A DNA stretch of 64,000 nucleotides from Pseudomonas helmanticensis (lineage in GTDB: Bacteria; Pseudomonadota; Gammaproteobacteria; Pseudomonadales; Pseudomonadaceae): NCBI RefSeq assembly GCF_900182985.1, contig NZ_FXUY01000001.1, positions 2,480,001 through 2,544,000 of the forward strand. Direction: 5' to 3'. Positions 54,656 to 63,337 of the stretch are shown here, piece by piece. The notes beneath the pieces were generated by a model, which saw nothing but the letters and a program-made list of their open reading frames with translations, had not been told where the DNA came from and did no database searches. The position numbers were made by a program, and so were the translations under genes. Within the stretch, counting starts at the first letter, position 1; each line of letters starts with the position of its first letter.

Positions 54656-54771
54656 GTTATTTCTTTACCTTGTCTTGCATAGACGGAGGCCACATTACTG
54701 GCTGCGCGTTCACAACCGGAACAATGCATGGCAGACCATCGATGTAGGTACAAAAATTATTCATGAATACC

Positions 54772-56112
54772 TCAGCCTACCTGCTTGGTCGGGCTGTGAT
54801 AGATATCAGCGAACATGTCAGCCATGGCTTCTTCGCTGGGTTCTTCCTGCATTTGCACGCTGACGGCGCGGCTGACCAGTTGATGACGGCGCGGCAGATG
54901 CAGATCATCCGGAATCCGTGGGCCATCGGTCAGGTACGCGACCGGCAATTCATGACTGATCGCCAGGCTTAACACTTCGCCAAGGCTGGCCGTTTCATCC
55001 AGTTTAGTCAGGATGCACCCGGCTAGCCCGCAACGCTTGTAACTGTGATAAGCGGCGGTTAGAACCTGTTTCTGGCTGGTGGTTGCCAAGACCAGATAAT
55101 TTTTTGAGCGAATGCCACGACCGGCGAGGCTTTCGAGCTGCATGCGCAGGGCCGGATCGCTGGCTTGCAGGCCCGCAGTATCGATCAACACCACGCGTTT
55201 GCGCAGCAATGGATCCAGTGCCTGAACCAGCGATTGGCCCGGATCGACGTGAGTCACCGGCACATTGAGAATGCGGCCCAGCGTCTTCAGTTGTTCCTGC
55301 GCACCGATGCGGAAGCTGTCCATGCTCACCAGCGCGACATTCTGCGCGCCGTACTTGAGCACATAACGCGCGGCGAGCTTGGCCAGCGTGGTGGTCTTGC
55401 CCATGCCGGCAGGGCCGACCATGGCAATCACACCGCCCTCTTCCAGCGGCTCGACTTCCGGTACGGCAATCATCCGCGCCAGATGCGCAAGCAACATGCG
55501 CCAGGCCTGACGCGGCTCTTCGATATCGGTAATCATCGACAGCAAGTCGCGCGACAACGGACCGGACAAACCGATGCGTTGCAGACGACGATACAGATTG
55601 GCTTGCGCCGGACGGCTGCCTTGCAGCTGATTCCAGGCCAGGGTGCCGAGCTGCACTTCCATCAGCTCGCGCAGGCTGTTCAATTCAAAACGCATCGAAT
55701 CCAGTGCACGCGGATCAACGCCGCCGGAGGACTGCGCAGGTGCCGGGGCCGGACGCGCCGGCGCGGCGTAGGTCGGTTCGGTCAGCGGTTCGGCAGCGGT
55801 CAGCGGCAGGCCGGCCGTCAAAGGCAGCCCGGCGAACAACTGGCGATTGGTGTTGCCGTCGGCTTCGCCACGCATGCTCAACTCGGCCTGGGCGGTGACG
55901 ATGCGCGACTGGGTCTTGCGCAGCTCGTCTTCGAGTTCCATGTTCGGAACCCGCGGCGCCAGCGCCGACAATTTGTAATCCAGTGCCGCCGTCAACTCGA
56001 CACCGCCGGCAATGCGACGATTGCCAATGATGGCGGCATCAGCGCCCAGCTCATCACGAACCAGCTTCATGGCCTGACGCATATCGGCGGCAAAGAAACG
56101 CTTAACTTGCAT
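54772..56112 (-). CDS. flhF: SRP-type GTPase FlhF
   Basis: 446 residues. An N-terminal B domain (MQVKRFFAADMRQAMKLVRDELG) and a Pro/Ala-rich linker precede the N and G domains with P-loop GPAGMGKTTT, then VSMDSFRIGAQEQL and LIDTAG. It marks the flagellated pole and sets the assembly site. It starts 11 bp after flhA. Confidence 0.97.
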   Translation of the reverse strand: MQVKRFFAADMRQAMKLVRDELGADAAIIGNRRIAGGVELTAALDYKLSALAPRVPNMELEDELRKTQSRIVTAQAELSMRGEADGNTNRQLFAGLPLTAGLPLTAAEPLTEPTYAAPARPAPAPAQSSGGVDPRALDSMRFELNSLRELMEVQLGTLAWNQLQGSRPAQANLYRRLQRIGLSGPLSRDLLSMITDIEEPRQAWRMLLAHLARMIAVPEVEPLEEGGVIAMVGPAGMGKTTTLAKLAARYVLKYGAQNVALVSMDSFRIGAQEQLKTLGRILNVPVTHVDPGQSLVQALDPLLRKRVVLIDTAGLQASDPALRMQLESLAGRGIRSKNYLVLATTSQKQVLTAAYHSYKRCGLAGCILTKLDETASLGEVLSLAISHELPVAYLTDGPRIPDDLHLPRRHQLVSRAVSVQMQEEPSEEAMADMFADIYHSPTKQVG

Positions 56113-56123
56113 ATACCACTACC

Positions 56124-58253
56124 TCAGCCGTTGGGCCCTACTGTCGCAACGATGGTCACTTGCTTGTTGTCCGGTATTTCCTGGTAGGCCAGCACGTGCA
56201 GTCCAGGGACTGCGAGGCGGCCAAAGCGCGAGAGCATCGCGCGCACCGGGCCTGCTACCAACAGGATCACCGGCTGACCTTGCATTTCCTGACGCTGCGC
56301 CGCTTCGATGAGCGAACGCTGCAGCTTCTCGGCCATGCTTGGCTCCAGCAGAACGCCCTCTTCCGAGCCTTGTCCTGCCTTCTGCAGACTATTGAGCAAT
56401 ATTTGTTCCAACCTTGGTTCCAAGGTGATCACAGGCAGCTCGGACTCAGTGCCTACAATGCTTTGGACGATGGCGCGGGATACGCCGACGCGCACAGCGG
56501 CCACCAACGCGGCGGTATCTTGACTCTTGCTGGCGTTGTTGGCGATTGCTTCAGCAATGCTGCGAATATCGCGCACCGGCACATGTTCGGCGAGCAGCGC
56601 TTGCAGCACTTTGAGCAGTTGCGACAGCGAAACCACCCCCGGCACCAGTTCTTCAGCCAGTTTCGGCGAGCTTTTGGCCAGCAATTGCATGAGTTGCTGC
56701 ACTTCCTCGTGGCCGATCAGCTCACTGGAGTGCTTGTACAGAATCTGGTTCAAGTGCGTGGCGACCACGGTGCTGGCGTCAACCACGGTGTATCCGAGGG
56801 ATTGTGCCTGCGCACGCTGGCTGATTTCGATCCACACCGCCTCCAGGCCGAAAGCCGGATCTTTGGCGTTGATCCCGTTGAGCGTGCCGTAGACCTGGCC
56901 CGGATTGATCGCCAGCTCGCGATCCGGGTAGATCTCGGCTTCGGCGAGGATCACGCCCATCAGGGTCAGGCGATAGGCGCTTGGCGCCAAGTCGAGGTTG
57001 TCGCGGATGTGCACGGTCGGCATCAGAAAGCCCAGATCCTGCGAGAGCTTCTTGCGCACGCCCTTGATCCGCGCCAGCAATTGTCCGCCCTGGTTGCGAT
57101 CAACCAGCGGAATCAGGCGATAACCGACTTCCAGGCCGATCATGTCGATCGGCGTCACATCGTCCCAGCCCAGCTCTTTGGTTTCCATGGCGCGGGCCGG
57201 CGACGGCAGCAGCTCTTGCTGGCGCTTGACCTCTTCCAGTGCCACGACCTTGGCCACGTTCTGCTTTTTCCAGAACAGGTACGCGCCACCACCAGCCAGC
57301 GCGGCCATGCTCAGGAACGAGAAGTGCGGCATGCCCGGCACCAGGCCCATGACCGCCATCAAACCAGCGGCCACGGCCAGCGCTTTCGGCGAGGCGAACA
57401 TCTGGCGGTTGATCTGTTTGCCCATGTCTTCCGAACCGGAAGCGCGGGTCACCATGATCGCTGCAGCTGTGGATAACAACAGTGATGGCAATTGCGCCAC
57501 TAAACCGTCACCGATGGTCAGCAAGGCGTAAACCCGACCGGCATCGCCGAAGCTCATGTTGTGCTGGAAGATACCGACGGCCATGCCGCCGATGAGGTTG
57601 ATGAACAGAATCAGCAGGCCGGCGATTGCATCACCACGGACGAACTTGCTGGCACCGTCCATCGAACCGTAGAACTCGGCCTCCTGGGCGACTTCCTGAC
57701 GGCGCATCTTCGCTTGATTCTGGTCGATCAGACCGGCGTTGAGGTCGGCGTCGATCGCCATTTGTTTGCCGGGCATCGCATCGAGGGTGAAGCGCGCGCT
57801 CACCTCGGAAATCCGCCCGGCACCTTTGGTCACCACGACGAAGTTGATGATCATCAGGATCGCAAACACCACGATACCGACCACGTAGTTACCGCCGATC
57901 ACCACCTCACCGAAGGCCTGAATCACCTTACCGGCGGCGGCGTGGCCGTCCTGACCGTGGAGCATCACCACCCGCGTCGAGGCCACGTTCAACGCCAGCC
58001 GCAGCAGGGTCGCGACCAGCAGGATCGTCGGGAATACGGCGAAATCCAGCGGCCGCAGTGCGTATACGCAGACCAGCAGCACGACGATCGACAGGGCAAT
58101 GTTGAAGGTGAAGAACACGTCGAGCAGGAACGGCGGCACCGGCAACATCATCATCGCCAGCATCACCAGCAACAGCAACGGCACGCCCAGATTGCCCCGA
58201 CTTAAATCGGCAACGTTTGTGCGTGCTGTGTTGAATAACTGAGAGCGATCCAC
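56124..58253 (-). CDS. flhA: Flagellar export gate protein FlhA
   Basis: 709 residues: eight N-terminal membrane helices, the FHIPEP signature region here read as MPGKQMAIDADLNAGLID, and a large cytoplasmic domain from about 340 that forms the nonameric docking ring for chaperone-substrate complexes. The start is GTG at 58251-58253 (MDRSQLFNTARTN). A sigma-54-like promoter lies about 60 bp upstream. First gene of the flhA-flhF-fleN-fliA unit. Confidence 0.97.
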   Translation of the reverse strand: MDRSQLFNTARTNVADLSRGNLGVPLLLLVMLAMMMLPVPPFLLDVFFTFNIALSIVVLLVCVYALRPLDFAVFPTILLVATLLRLALNVASTRVVMLHGQDGHAAAGKVIQAFGEVVIGGNYVVGIVVFAILMIINFVVVTKGAGRISEVSARFTLDAMPGKQMAIDADLNAGLIDQNQAKMRRQEVAQEAEFYGSMDGASKFVRGDAIAGLLILFINLIGGMAVGIFQHNMSFGDAGRVYALLTIGDGLVAQLPSLLLSTAAAIMVTRASGSEDMGKQINRQMFASPKALAVAAGLMAVMGLVPGMPHFSFLSMAALAGGGAYLFWKKQNVAKVVALEEVKRQQELLPSPARAMETKELGWDDVTPIDMIGLEVGYRLIPLVDRNQGGQLLARIKGVRKKLSQDLGFLMPTVHIRDNLDLAPSAYRLTLMGVILAEAEIYPDRELAINPGQVYGTLNGINAKDPAFGLEAVWIEISQRAQAQSLGYTVVDASTVVATHLNQILYKHSSELIGHEEVQQLMQLLAKSSPKLAEELVPGVVSLSQLLKVLQALLAEHVPVRDIRSIAEAIANNASKSQDTAALVAAVRVGVSRAIVQSIVGTESELPVITLEPRLEQILLNSLQKAGQGSEEGVLLEPSMAEKLQRSLIEAAQRQEMQGQPVILLVAGPVRAMLSRFGRLAVPGLHVLAYQEIPDNKQVTIVATVGPNG

Positions 58254-58314
58254 CGGTTTTCCCCGTTCCTTTAAAGCAAACTTTTGACGCCCAGAGCGGG
58301 CTCACGGCGGCTAC

Positions 58315-58330
58315 TGCAAGAAGCTTTCCA
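58315..58330 (-). promoter_or_regulatory. Candidate sigma-54 promoter of flhA
   Basis: On the minus strand TGGAAAGCTTCTTGCA: GG at -24 (58328-58329), exactly 10 bp, GC at -12 (58316-58317), with TTGCA matching the -12 consensus fully. Pseudomonas flhA is known to be RpoN/FleQ dependent, which supports the call. Confidence 0.55.
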
Positions 58331-58375
58331 ACTTTTGCCGGGGAACGAAATAGCGAGGGAATAAACACGCCCCCT

Positions 58376-58465
58376 GTAGGAGTGAGCCTGCTCGCGATAG
58401 CGGTTTGTCTGGTTCGAATTCATCGACTGAAAAAACCCCATCGCGAGCAGGCTCACTCCTACAGG
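58376..58465. repeat. REPIN (GAGCAGGCTC class)
   Basis: TGTAGGAGTGAGCCTGCTCG and its inverted partner around a 40-bp spacer. Confidence 0.92.
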
Positions 58466-58505
58466 GGATTGCATTCCAAATGTCAGATTTAAATGCAATC
58501 CAAAT

Positions 58506-58528
58506 GTGGGAGCGAGCCTGCTCGCGAA
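58506..58528 (+). repeat. Single REP sequence (GCTCCCACA variant)
   Basis: A lone GTGGGAGCGAGCCTGCTCGC 40 bp after the preceding REPIN, without an inverted partner. Confidence 0.8.
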
Positions 58529-58633
58529 GAGGCCCTCATGTTCGGCGCAAATTTCTTCATTTAAACGAAGCTGTTTAAAAGACACCTGCAGACACGGTCT
58601 CAAGGCTACAAATCCTTGCGCCTTTGCCTACAG

Positions 58634-58878
58634 CCAAGCCAGAATCCGCCGGCTTGTGCGCTTTGGGGTCGGATTCTATTGTGGTTCGGTCGCTGATCGT
58701 TCAGTGATCGGGTTTAGCAGCCCGGGTTTTTCTCTAGACGCACAAGTCCGTTGTCGTTATGGCGGCTTTGCGTGGGGCACTTCGGTGCGCCGGGTTCTAG
58801 AGTCCTGGTCTGCTAACCCGCGTACAGCCGCCACCCTCTTCGTTAGCAGCGAACGTTGGCAGCTTCACCACTCTAGAG
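58634..58878 (+). ncRNA. Structured leader candidate upstream of the DUF6124 gene
   Basis: Several inverted repeats nest here. AGAATCC (58641-58647) faces GGATTCT (58671-58677). GGGTTTAGCAG (58710-58720) pairs with CTGCTAACCC (58810-58819) with one bulge, and inside it CTCTAGA (58732-58738) pairs with TCTAGAG (58796-58802). Inside that is GCAC-TTCG-GTGC (58777-58788), a UUCG-capped stem. A further CGTT/AACG hairpin and a third CTCTAGAG (58871-58878) precede the ATG. No start codon with a ribosome binding site or reading frame of interest is seen. It resembles a long 5' UTR with a multibranched fold; I do not recognise it as a described riboswitch. Confidence 0.5.
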
Positions 58879-58887
58879 GCTCTACCG

Positions 58888-59244
58888 ATGATCAAACCAA
58901 CACCAAACCCACCCGAAACCGACCCCGCCTCACCTTACGAATCCATCGATTCAAAAAAACTCCACGACGCCGCCGAACGCGCCCTCGATCACTACCTCTG
59001 CCCCGGCAACACTCGGCCTGCGCGCAAACCCAGCACGATGTACGCCGTCGTCGCGGACATCAAAAGCGAAGAGCTGCTGGCCAACGCCTGCGAAACCCTC
59101 GCCTCAGCCAGAACCATCGCCCATGACTTCGCCAACCTCATACCCGCATCGCAGCGCCGAACACTGCTGGGGATCGCGCAATTGATCATGCTCGGGGAGT
59201 TGGCCGTTAACCGGGCGCTGGATAACTTGGAATTGCCGAATTAG
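58888..59244 (+). CDS. DUF6124/DUF3077-like small protein
   Basis: 118 residues, cytoplasmic, no membrane helix. An N-terminal Pro-rich tail (MIKPTPNPPETDP) and two helical segments follow: SKKLHDAAERALDHYL and ELLANACETLASARTIAHDFAN, then RRTLLGIAQLIMLGELAVNRALDNL. The pattern fits the pseudomonad-restricted family of small proteins known as DUF6124 or DUF3077; function unknown. It is the only rightward gene between flhA and flhB, so it looks inserted into the flagellar cluster. The start follows GAGG. Confidence 0.75.
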   Translation: MIKPTPNPPETDPASPYESIDSKKLHDAAERALDHYLCPGNTRPARKPSTMYAVVADIKSEELLANACETLASARTIAHDFANLIPASQRRTLLGIAQLIMLGELAVNRALDNLELPN

Positions 59245-59256
59245 TTCGGCCACAAA

Positions 59257-59367
59257 TCGTTCCCACGCTCGGCGTGGGAATGCCTCAACGGACGCTCCGC
59301 GTTCGGCTCTGGGAAAGGGACGCGGAGCGTCCCGCGCTGCATTCCCACGCAGAGCGTGGGAACGATC
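59257..59367 (-). repeat. Palindromic GTTCCCACGC repeat, copy 3 (inverted)
   Basis: Same element as at 21510 and 24356 but in the opposite orientation, judged by the order of the ATGCCTCAA end and the GGGACGC core. Both outer arms are intact. Confidence 0.9.
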
Positions 59368-59416
59368 AAAGAGTTGGCAGGTGCTGGCAACCATCCGACA
59401 CGGCGTCGAATGACCG

Positions 59417-60556
59417 TCAGGAATCGCGGCGCAGGTCCGGCGGAATCGGCAGATCGTCCTTGAGCGGATCCGGGCGTTTGCCCTTGCCCGCGCGGTATTG
59501 GCGGATCTGGTAGACGTAGGCCAGTACCTGGGCTACCGCCAGATACAGGCCGCCAGGAATTTCCTGATCCAGTTCCGTGGAGTAGTAGATCGACCGGGCC
59601 AGCCCCGGCGACTCAAGGAGCATGACGTTGTTGGCCACGGCGATTTCGCGGATTTTCAACGCGAGGAAGTCGCTACCCTTGGCCAGCAATACCGGTGCGC
59701 CGCCCTTCTCGGTGTCGTACTTGAGCGCGACGGCGTAGTGCGTCGGGTTGGTGATGACCACGTCGGCGCTGGGAATCGCTGCCATCATTCGCCGCTGGGA
59801 CATTTCGCGCTGGGTCTGCCGGATGCGCTGTTTGACCTCCGGGCGGCCCTCCTGATCCTTGTGCTCGTCGCGCACTTCCTGCTTGGTCATCAGCAGTTTC
59901 TTGTGGGCTTCCCAAAGCTGCACCGGCACGTCGACAGCGGCAATGATGATCAAGCCGCAGGCCAGCCACAACGTACTCCAGCCCACCAGCAATATGCTGT
60001 GAATGATCGCTGACTCAAGCGGTTCGTGGGCGATACGCATTATGTCGTCGACGTCCGATAACAACACCACCAACGCCACACCCAAAGTGATCAGAAACTT
60101 GGCCAGTGCCTTGAGCAGCTCGATCACAGCCTTGAACGAAAACATCCGCTTCAGGCCCGCCGCCGGGTTCATCCGGCTGAACTTGGGCGCCATGGAACCG
60201 GCCGCGAACAGCCAGCCACCGAGGGAGATCGGCCCGATCAGCGCAGCCAGCAACAGGGTGATCATGATCGGCTGGATCGCCACCAGCGCCATCTGGCCCG
60301 ACTTCAACAGAAACGCGCCCATCGCGCCCTGATCCATGATCACCTCACGCGACAGCGTGAAGTTCAGGCGCATCAGCTCCATCAGGTCTTCGGCCAGCAT
60401 GCCGCCAAACACCAGCAGCGCGCCGGCCCCGGCCATCATCACGGCGAGGGTGTTGAGTTCTTTGGATCGGGCGATCTCACCCTTCTCACGGGAGTCCTTT
60501 TTACGTTTATCCGTGGGGTCTTCTGTTTTGTCCTGACCGCTTTCGCTCTCAGCCAT
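59417..60556 (-). CDS. flhB: Flagellar export switch protein FlhB
   Basis: 379 residues: four membrane helices in the first 210 residues, then a cytoplasmic domain with the autocleavage motif NPTH (270-273) in VVITNPTHYAVALKY. Cleavage switches export from rod/hook to filament substrates. A charged N-terminal stretch (EDPTDKRKKDSREKGEIARSKE) is typical. It starts 3 bp after fliR ends. Confidence 0.98.
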   Translation of the reverse strand: MAESESGQDKTEDPTDKRKKDSREKGEIARSKELNTLAVMMAGAGALLVFGGMLAEDLMELMRLNFTLSREVIMDQGAMGAFLLKSGQMALVAIQPIMITLLLAALIGPISLGGWLFAAGSMAPKFSRMNPAAGLKRMFSFKAVIELLKALAKFLITLGVALVVLLSDVDDIMRIAHEPLESAIIHSILLVGWSTLWLACGLIIIAAVDVPVQLWEAHKKLLMTKQEVRDEHKDQEGRPEVKQRIRQTQREMSQRRMMAAIPSADVVITNPTHYAVALKYDTEKGGAPVLLAKGSDFLALKIREIAVANNVMLLESPGLARSIYYSTELDQEIPGGLYLAVAQVLAYVYQIRQYRAGKGKRPDPLKDDLPIPPDLRRDS

Positions 60557-60559
60557 GAC

Positions 60560-61345
60560 TCAGCGCGCCCGTGCCAGTTCGCGTAACAACTGCAAGGCCT
60601 CGGTGGCCAGCGGTTGATACTGATTGAGAATGTCCGCCAGACCGACCCAGACGATGAACAGCCCGAGCACCAGGGTCAGCGGGAAACCGATGGAGAAAAT
60701 GTTCAGTTGCGGCGCGGCGCGAGTCATCACGCCGAACGCGATGTTGACCACCAGCAAGGCCGTGATCGCCGGCAATACCAGCAGCAACGCCGCCCCGAGG
60801 ACCCAACCGAGCTTGCCAGCCAACTCCCAGTACTGCGCCGTCATCAGCCCGCCACCCACCGGCAGCGTGGTGAAGCTTTCGGTGAGCACTTCGAAGACCA
60901 CCAGATGGCCATTCATCGAAAGAAATAACAGGGTCACGAGCATGGTGAAGAACTGCCCGATCACTGCCACCGAGACGCCGTTGGCCGGGTCGACCATCGA
61001 GGCGAAACCCATGCCCATCTGAATCGCGACAATCTGCCCGGCCACGGCAAAGGCCTGGAAAAACAGTTGCAAGGAAAAACCCAGCACGGCGCCCACCAGA
61101 ATCTGCTCGGCGATCAGCATCAAGCCACTGAGATCGAGCGGGCTGACCGCCGGCATCGGCGGCAGGCTCGGCGCAATCGCTACGGTGATTGCCACGGCGA
61201 AATACAGGCGCACCCGGCGCGACACCAGCGTGGTGCCGAACACCGGCATGACCATCAGCATCGAGGCGACGCGAAACAGCGGCAACATGAATGACGCCAC
61301 CCAGGTACTGATCTGGGTGTCGGTCAGCTGAAGCAGCGATTGCAT
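60560..61345 (-). CDS. fliR: Flagellar export gate protein FliR
   Basis: 261 residues with six hydrophobic segments. With FliP and FliQ it forms the export gate core: FRVASMLMVMPVFGTTLVSRRVRLYFAV near the start and GFASMVDPANGVSVAVIGQF in the middle are family segments. It starts 3 bp after fliQ. Confidence 0.97.
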   Translation of the reverse strand: MQSLLQLTDTQISTWVASFMLPLFRVASMLMVMPVFGTTLVSRRVRLYFAVAITVAIAPSLPPMPAVSPLDLSGLMLIAEQILVGAVLGFSLQLFFQAFAVAGQIVAIQMGMGFASMVDPANGVSVAVIGQFFTMLVTLLFLSMNGHLVVFEVLTESFTTLPVGGGLMTAQYWELAGKLGWVLGAALLLVLPAITALLVVNIAFGVMTRAAPQLNIFSIGFPLTLVLGLFIVWVGLADILNQYQPLATEALQLLRELARAR

Positions 61346-61348
61346 GGC

Positions 61349-61618
61349 TTAGCCGATGACCATCGGGATATTTTTGTACAACTGGATGATGTATTCCATG
61401 AAGGTCTGCACGATCCACGGACCGGCGACGATCAGGGTCACCAGCATCACCAGCAGACGCGGGAGGAAGCTCAACGTCTGTTCGTTGATCTGCGTGGCGG
61501 CCTGAAACATCGCCACCAGCAGGCCGACCAACAGGCTCGGCACCACCAGGATCGCGACCATCAACGTGGTCAGCCACAGCGCTTCACGAAAGATATCGAC
61601 CGCGACTTCCGGCGTCAT
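61349..61618 (-). CDS. fliQ: Flagellar export gate protein FliQ
   Basis: 89 residues, two membrane helices, family start [20 protein letters not shown] and the loop [18 protein letters not shown]. It overlaps the fliP end by 4 bp. Confidence 0.98.
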   Translation of the reverse strand: MTPEVAVDIFREALWLTTLMVAILVVPSLLVGLLVAMFQAATQINEQTLSFLPRLLVMLVTLIVAGPWIVQTFMEYIIQLYKNIPMVIG

Positions 61619-62373
61619 GGCGTGACACCTCCGAAACTGCTGGCGAGGGTGCCGATGATCAGCGCCCAGCCATCCACCAGCACAAACAGCATGATCTTGA
61701 ACGGCAGCGAAATGATCAGCGGCGAGAGCATCATCATACCCATCGCCATCAGCACACTGGCCACGACGAGGTCGATGATCAGGAACGGAATGAAGATCAT
61801 GAAGCCGATCTGGAACGCGGTTTTAAGCTCGGAGGTGACGAATGCCGGCACCAGAATGGTCAGCGGCGCCTGATCCGGGGTGGCGATGTCGGTGCGCTTG
61901 GACAGGCGCATGAACAGCTCGAGATCGCTGGTGCGGGTCTGCGCGAGCATGAAGTCCTTGATCGGTACCTGGGCCTTTTCCACCGCTTGCTGAGCGGTGA
62001 GTTTTTCCGCCAGGTACGGTTGCAGCGCATCGTTGTTCACCCGGTCAAACACCGGCGCCATGATGAACATGGTCAGGAACAGCGCCATGCCGGTGAGGAT
62101 CTGGTTCGACGGCGTCTGTTGCAGGCCGAGGGCCTGACGCAGGATCGAGAAGACGATGATGATCCGGGTGAAACTGGTCATCAGGATGACCGCCGCCGGA
62201 ATAAAGCTCAGCGCGGTCATGATCAGCAGGATCTGCAGACTGACCGAATACTCCTGCGCGCCATTGGCGTTGGTGCCCAGCGTGATCGCCGGGATCGACA
62301 ACGGATCGGCGGCGAACGCCAGTGGCGCGGCCAGCAACAAGGCCAGCGTCAAGACGATGCGTAACGCACCCAT
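61615..62373 (-). CDS. fliP: Flagellar export gate protein FliP
   Basis: 252 residues with a signal peptide (ends AFA) and four membrane helices. It has [29 protein letters not shown] and the loop [25 protein letters not shown], both FliP signatures. It forms the pentameric base of the export gate. It overlaps fliO by one base and fliQ by 4 bp. Confidence 0.98.
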   Translation of the reverse strand: MGALRIVLTLALLLAAPLAFAADPLSIPAITLGTNANGAQEYSVSLQILLIMTALSFIPAAVILMTSFTRIIIVFSILRQALGLQQTPSNQILTGMALFLTMFIMAPVFDRVNNDALQPYLAEKLTAQQAVEKAQVPIKDFMLAQTRTSDLELFMRLSKRTDIATPDQAPLTILVPAFVTSELKTAFQIGFMIFIPFLIIDLVVASVLMAMGMMMLSPLIISLPFKIMLFVLVDGWALIIGTLASSFGGVTP

Positions 62374-62831
62374 TACTTCGTATCCTTCTGATCCTTGCCG
62401 AGTATCTTCAGCAACTGCTGGGCAAAATCCGGCGTGGCTTTTTCACTGGTGCTTGGCACCGGCACCGGCTCTTTGAGCACGTGCAGCGCGGTGATAGTGC
62501 CGGGGCTCAAGCCGAGCAGAATCTGCTCGTTGCCGACCTGGACCAGCATCAAGCGATCCCGTGGGCCGAGCGCGCGCGAACCGATCAACTCGATCACCTG
62601 GCCCTTGCCCGCCGGGCCTGCCTGCTGCACGCGGCGCAACAGCCAGGCGAGGAAGAAGATCACGCCCAGCACCAGCAGCAGACCGAACACCAGTTGCGTC
62701 AGCTGACCGGCCACGCCACTGTTGACCATCGGCGCGGTGGCCGCAGGCACGCTTGCAGCGATGCTCGCCGCCGGCTCGGCAGCCAGCACGGTCAATGGCA
62801 GCGCCAGCAGCGCCCAGAGAAACCTTTTCAC
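62373..62831 (-). CDS. fliO: Flagellar assembly protein FliO
   Basis: 152 residues: signal peptide, one membrane helix ([25 protein letters not shown]), and a small cytoplasmic domain ([32 protein letters not shown]). It aids assembly of the FliP ring. It starts directly after fliN stops. Confidence 0.95.
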   Translation of the reverse strand: MKRFLWALLALPLTVLAAEPAASIAASVPAATAPMVNSGVAGQLTQLVFGLLLVLGVIFFLAWLLRRVQQAGPAGKGQVIELIGSRALGPRDRLMLVQVGNEQILLGLSPGTITALHVLKEPVPVPSTSEKATPDFAQQLLKILGKDQKDTK

Positions 62832-63281
62832 TCAGCGCAGCTTCTTGATGCGTTCGCTTGGGCTGATCACGTCAGTCAGGCGGATGCCGAACTTCTCGTT
62901 GACCACCACCACTTCGCCGTGCGCAATCAGCGTGCCGTTGACCAGCACGTCGAGCGGCTCGCCAGCGAGACGATCGAGCTCGATCACCGAACCCTGGTTG
63001 AGTTGCAGCAGGTTGCGAATATTGATGTCAGTGCTGCCGACTTCCATCGAAATCGACACCGGGATGTCGAGGATCACGTCCAGGTTCGGACCGTCCAGCG
63101 TCACCGGATCGTTGTTCTTCGGCACGCTGCCGAACTCTTCCATCGGCAGACGCGAGCCGCTGGAGGCGTCGGCCGCCAGCAATGCATCGATGTCAGCTTG
63201 ACCATCACCGGTCTCTTCCAGGGCAGCAGCCCATTCATCGGCCAGTGCCTGATCGTCCTGGGCGTTCATATCGTCGTTCAT
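62832..63281 (-). CDS. fliN: Flagellar motor switch protein FliN
   Basis: 149 residues. The N-terminal half is acidic and flexible; the C-terminal SpoA domain (DVILDIPVSISMEVGSTDINIRNLLQLNQGSVIELDR) builds the C-ring. Two ATGs are adjacent (63284 and 63281); I take the second, which is 7 bp from GAGG. Confidence 0.97.
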   Translation of the reverse strand: MNDDMNAQDDQALADEWAAALEETGDGQADIDALLAADASSGSRLPMEEFGSVPKNNDPVTLDGPNLDVILDIPVSISMEVGSTDINIRNLLQLNQGSVIELDRLAGEPLDVLVNGTLIAHGEVVVVNEKFGIRLTDVISPSERIKKLR

Positions 63282-63337
63282 CATGTGTCCTCGGCGGGCA
63301 ACAATTCAGTTAATGCAAAAGGGGGTGTGGCGCCGCT

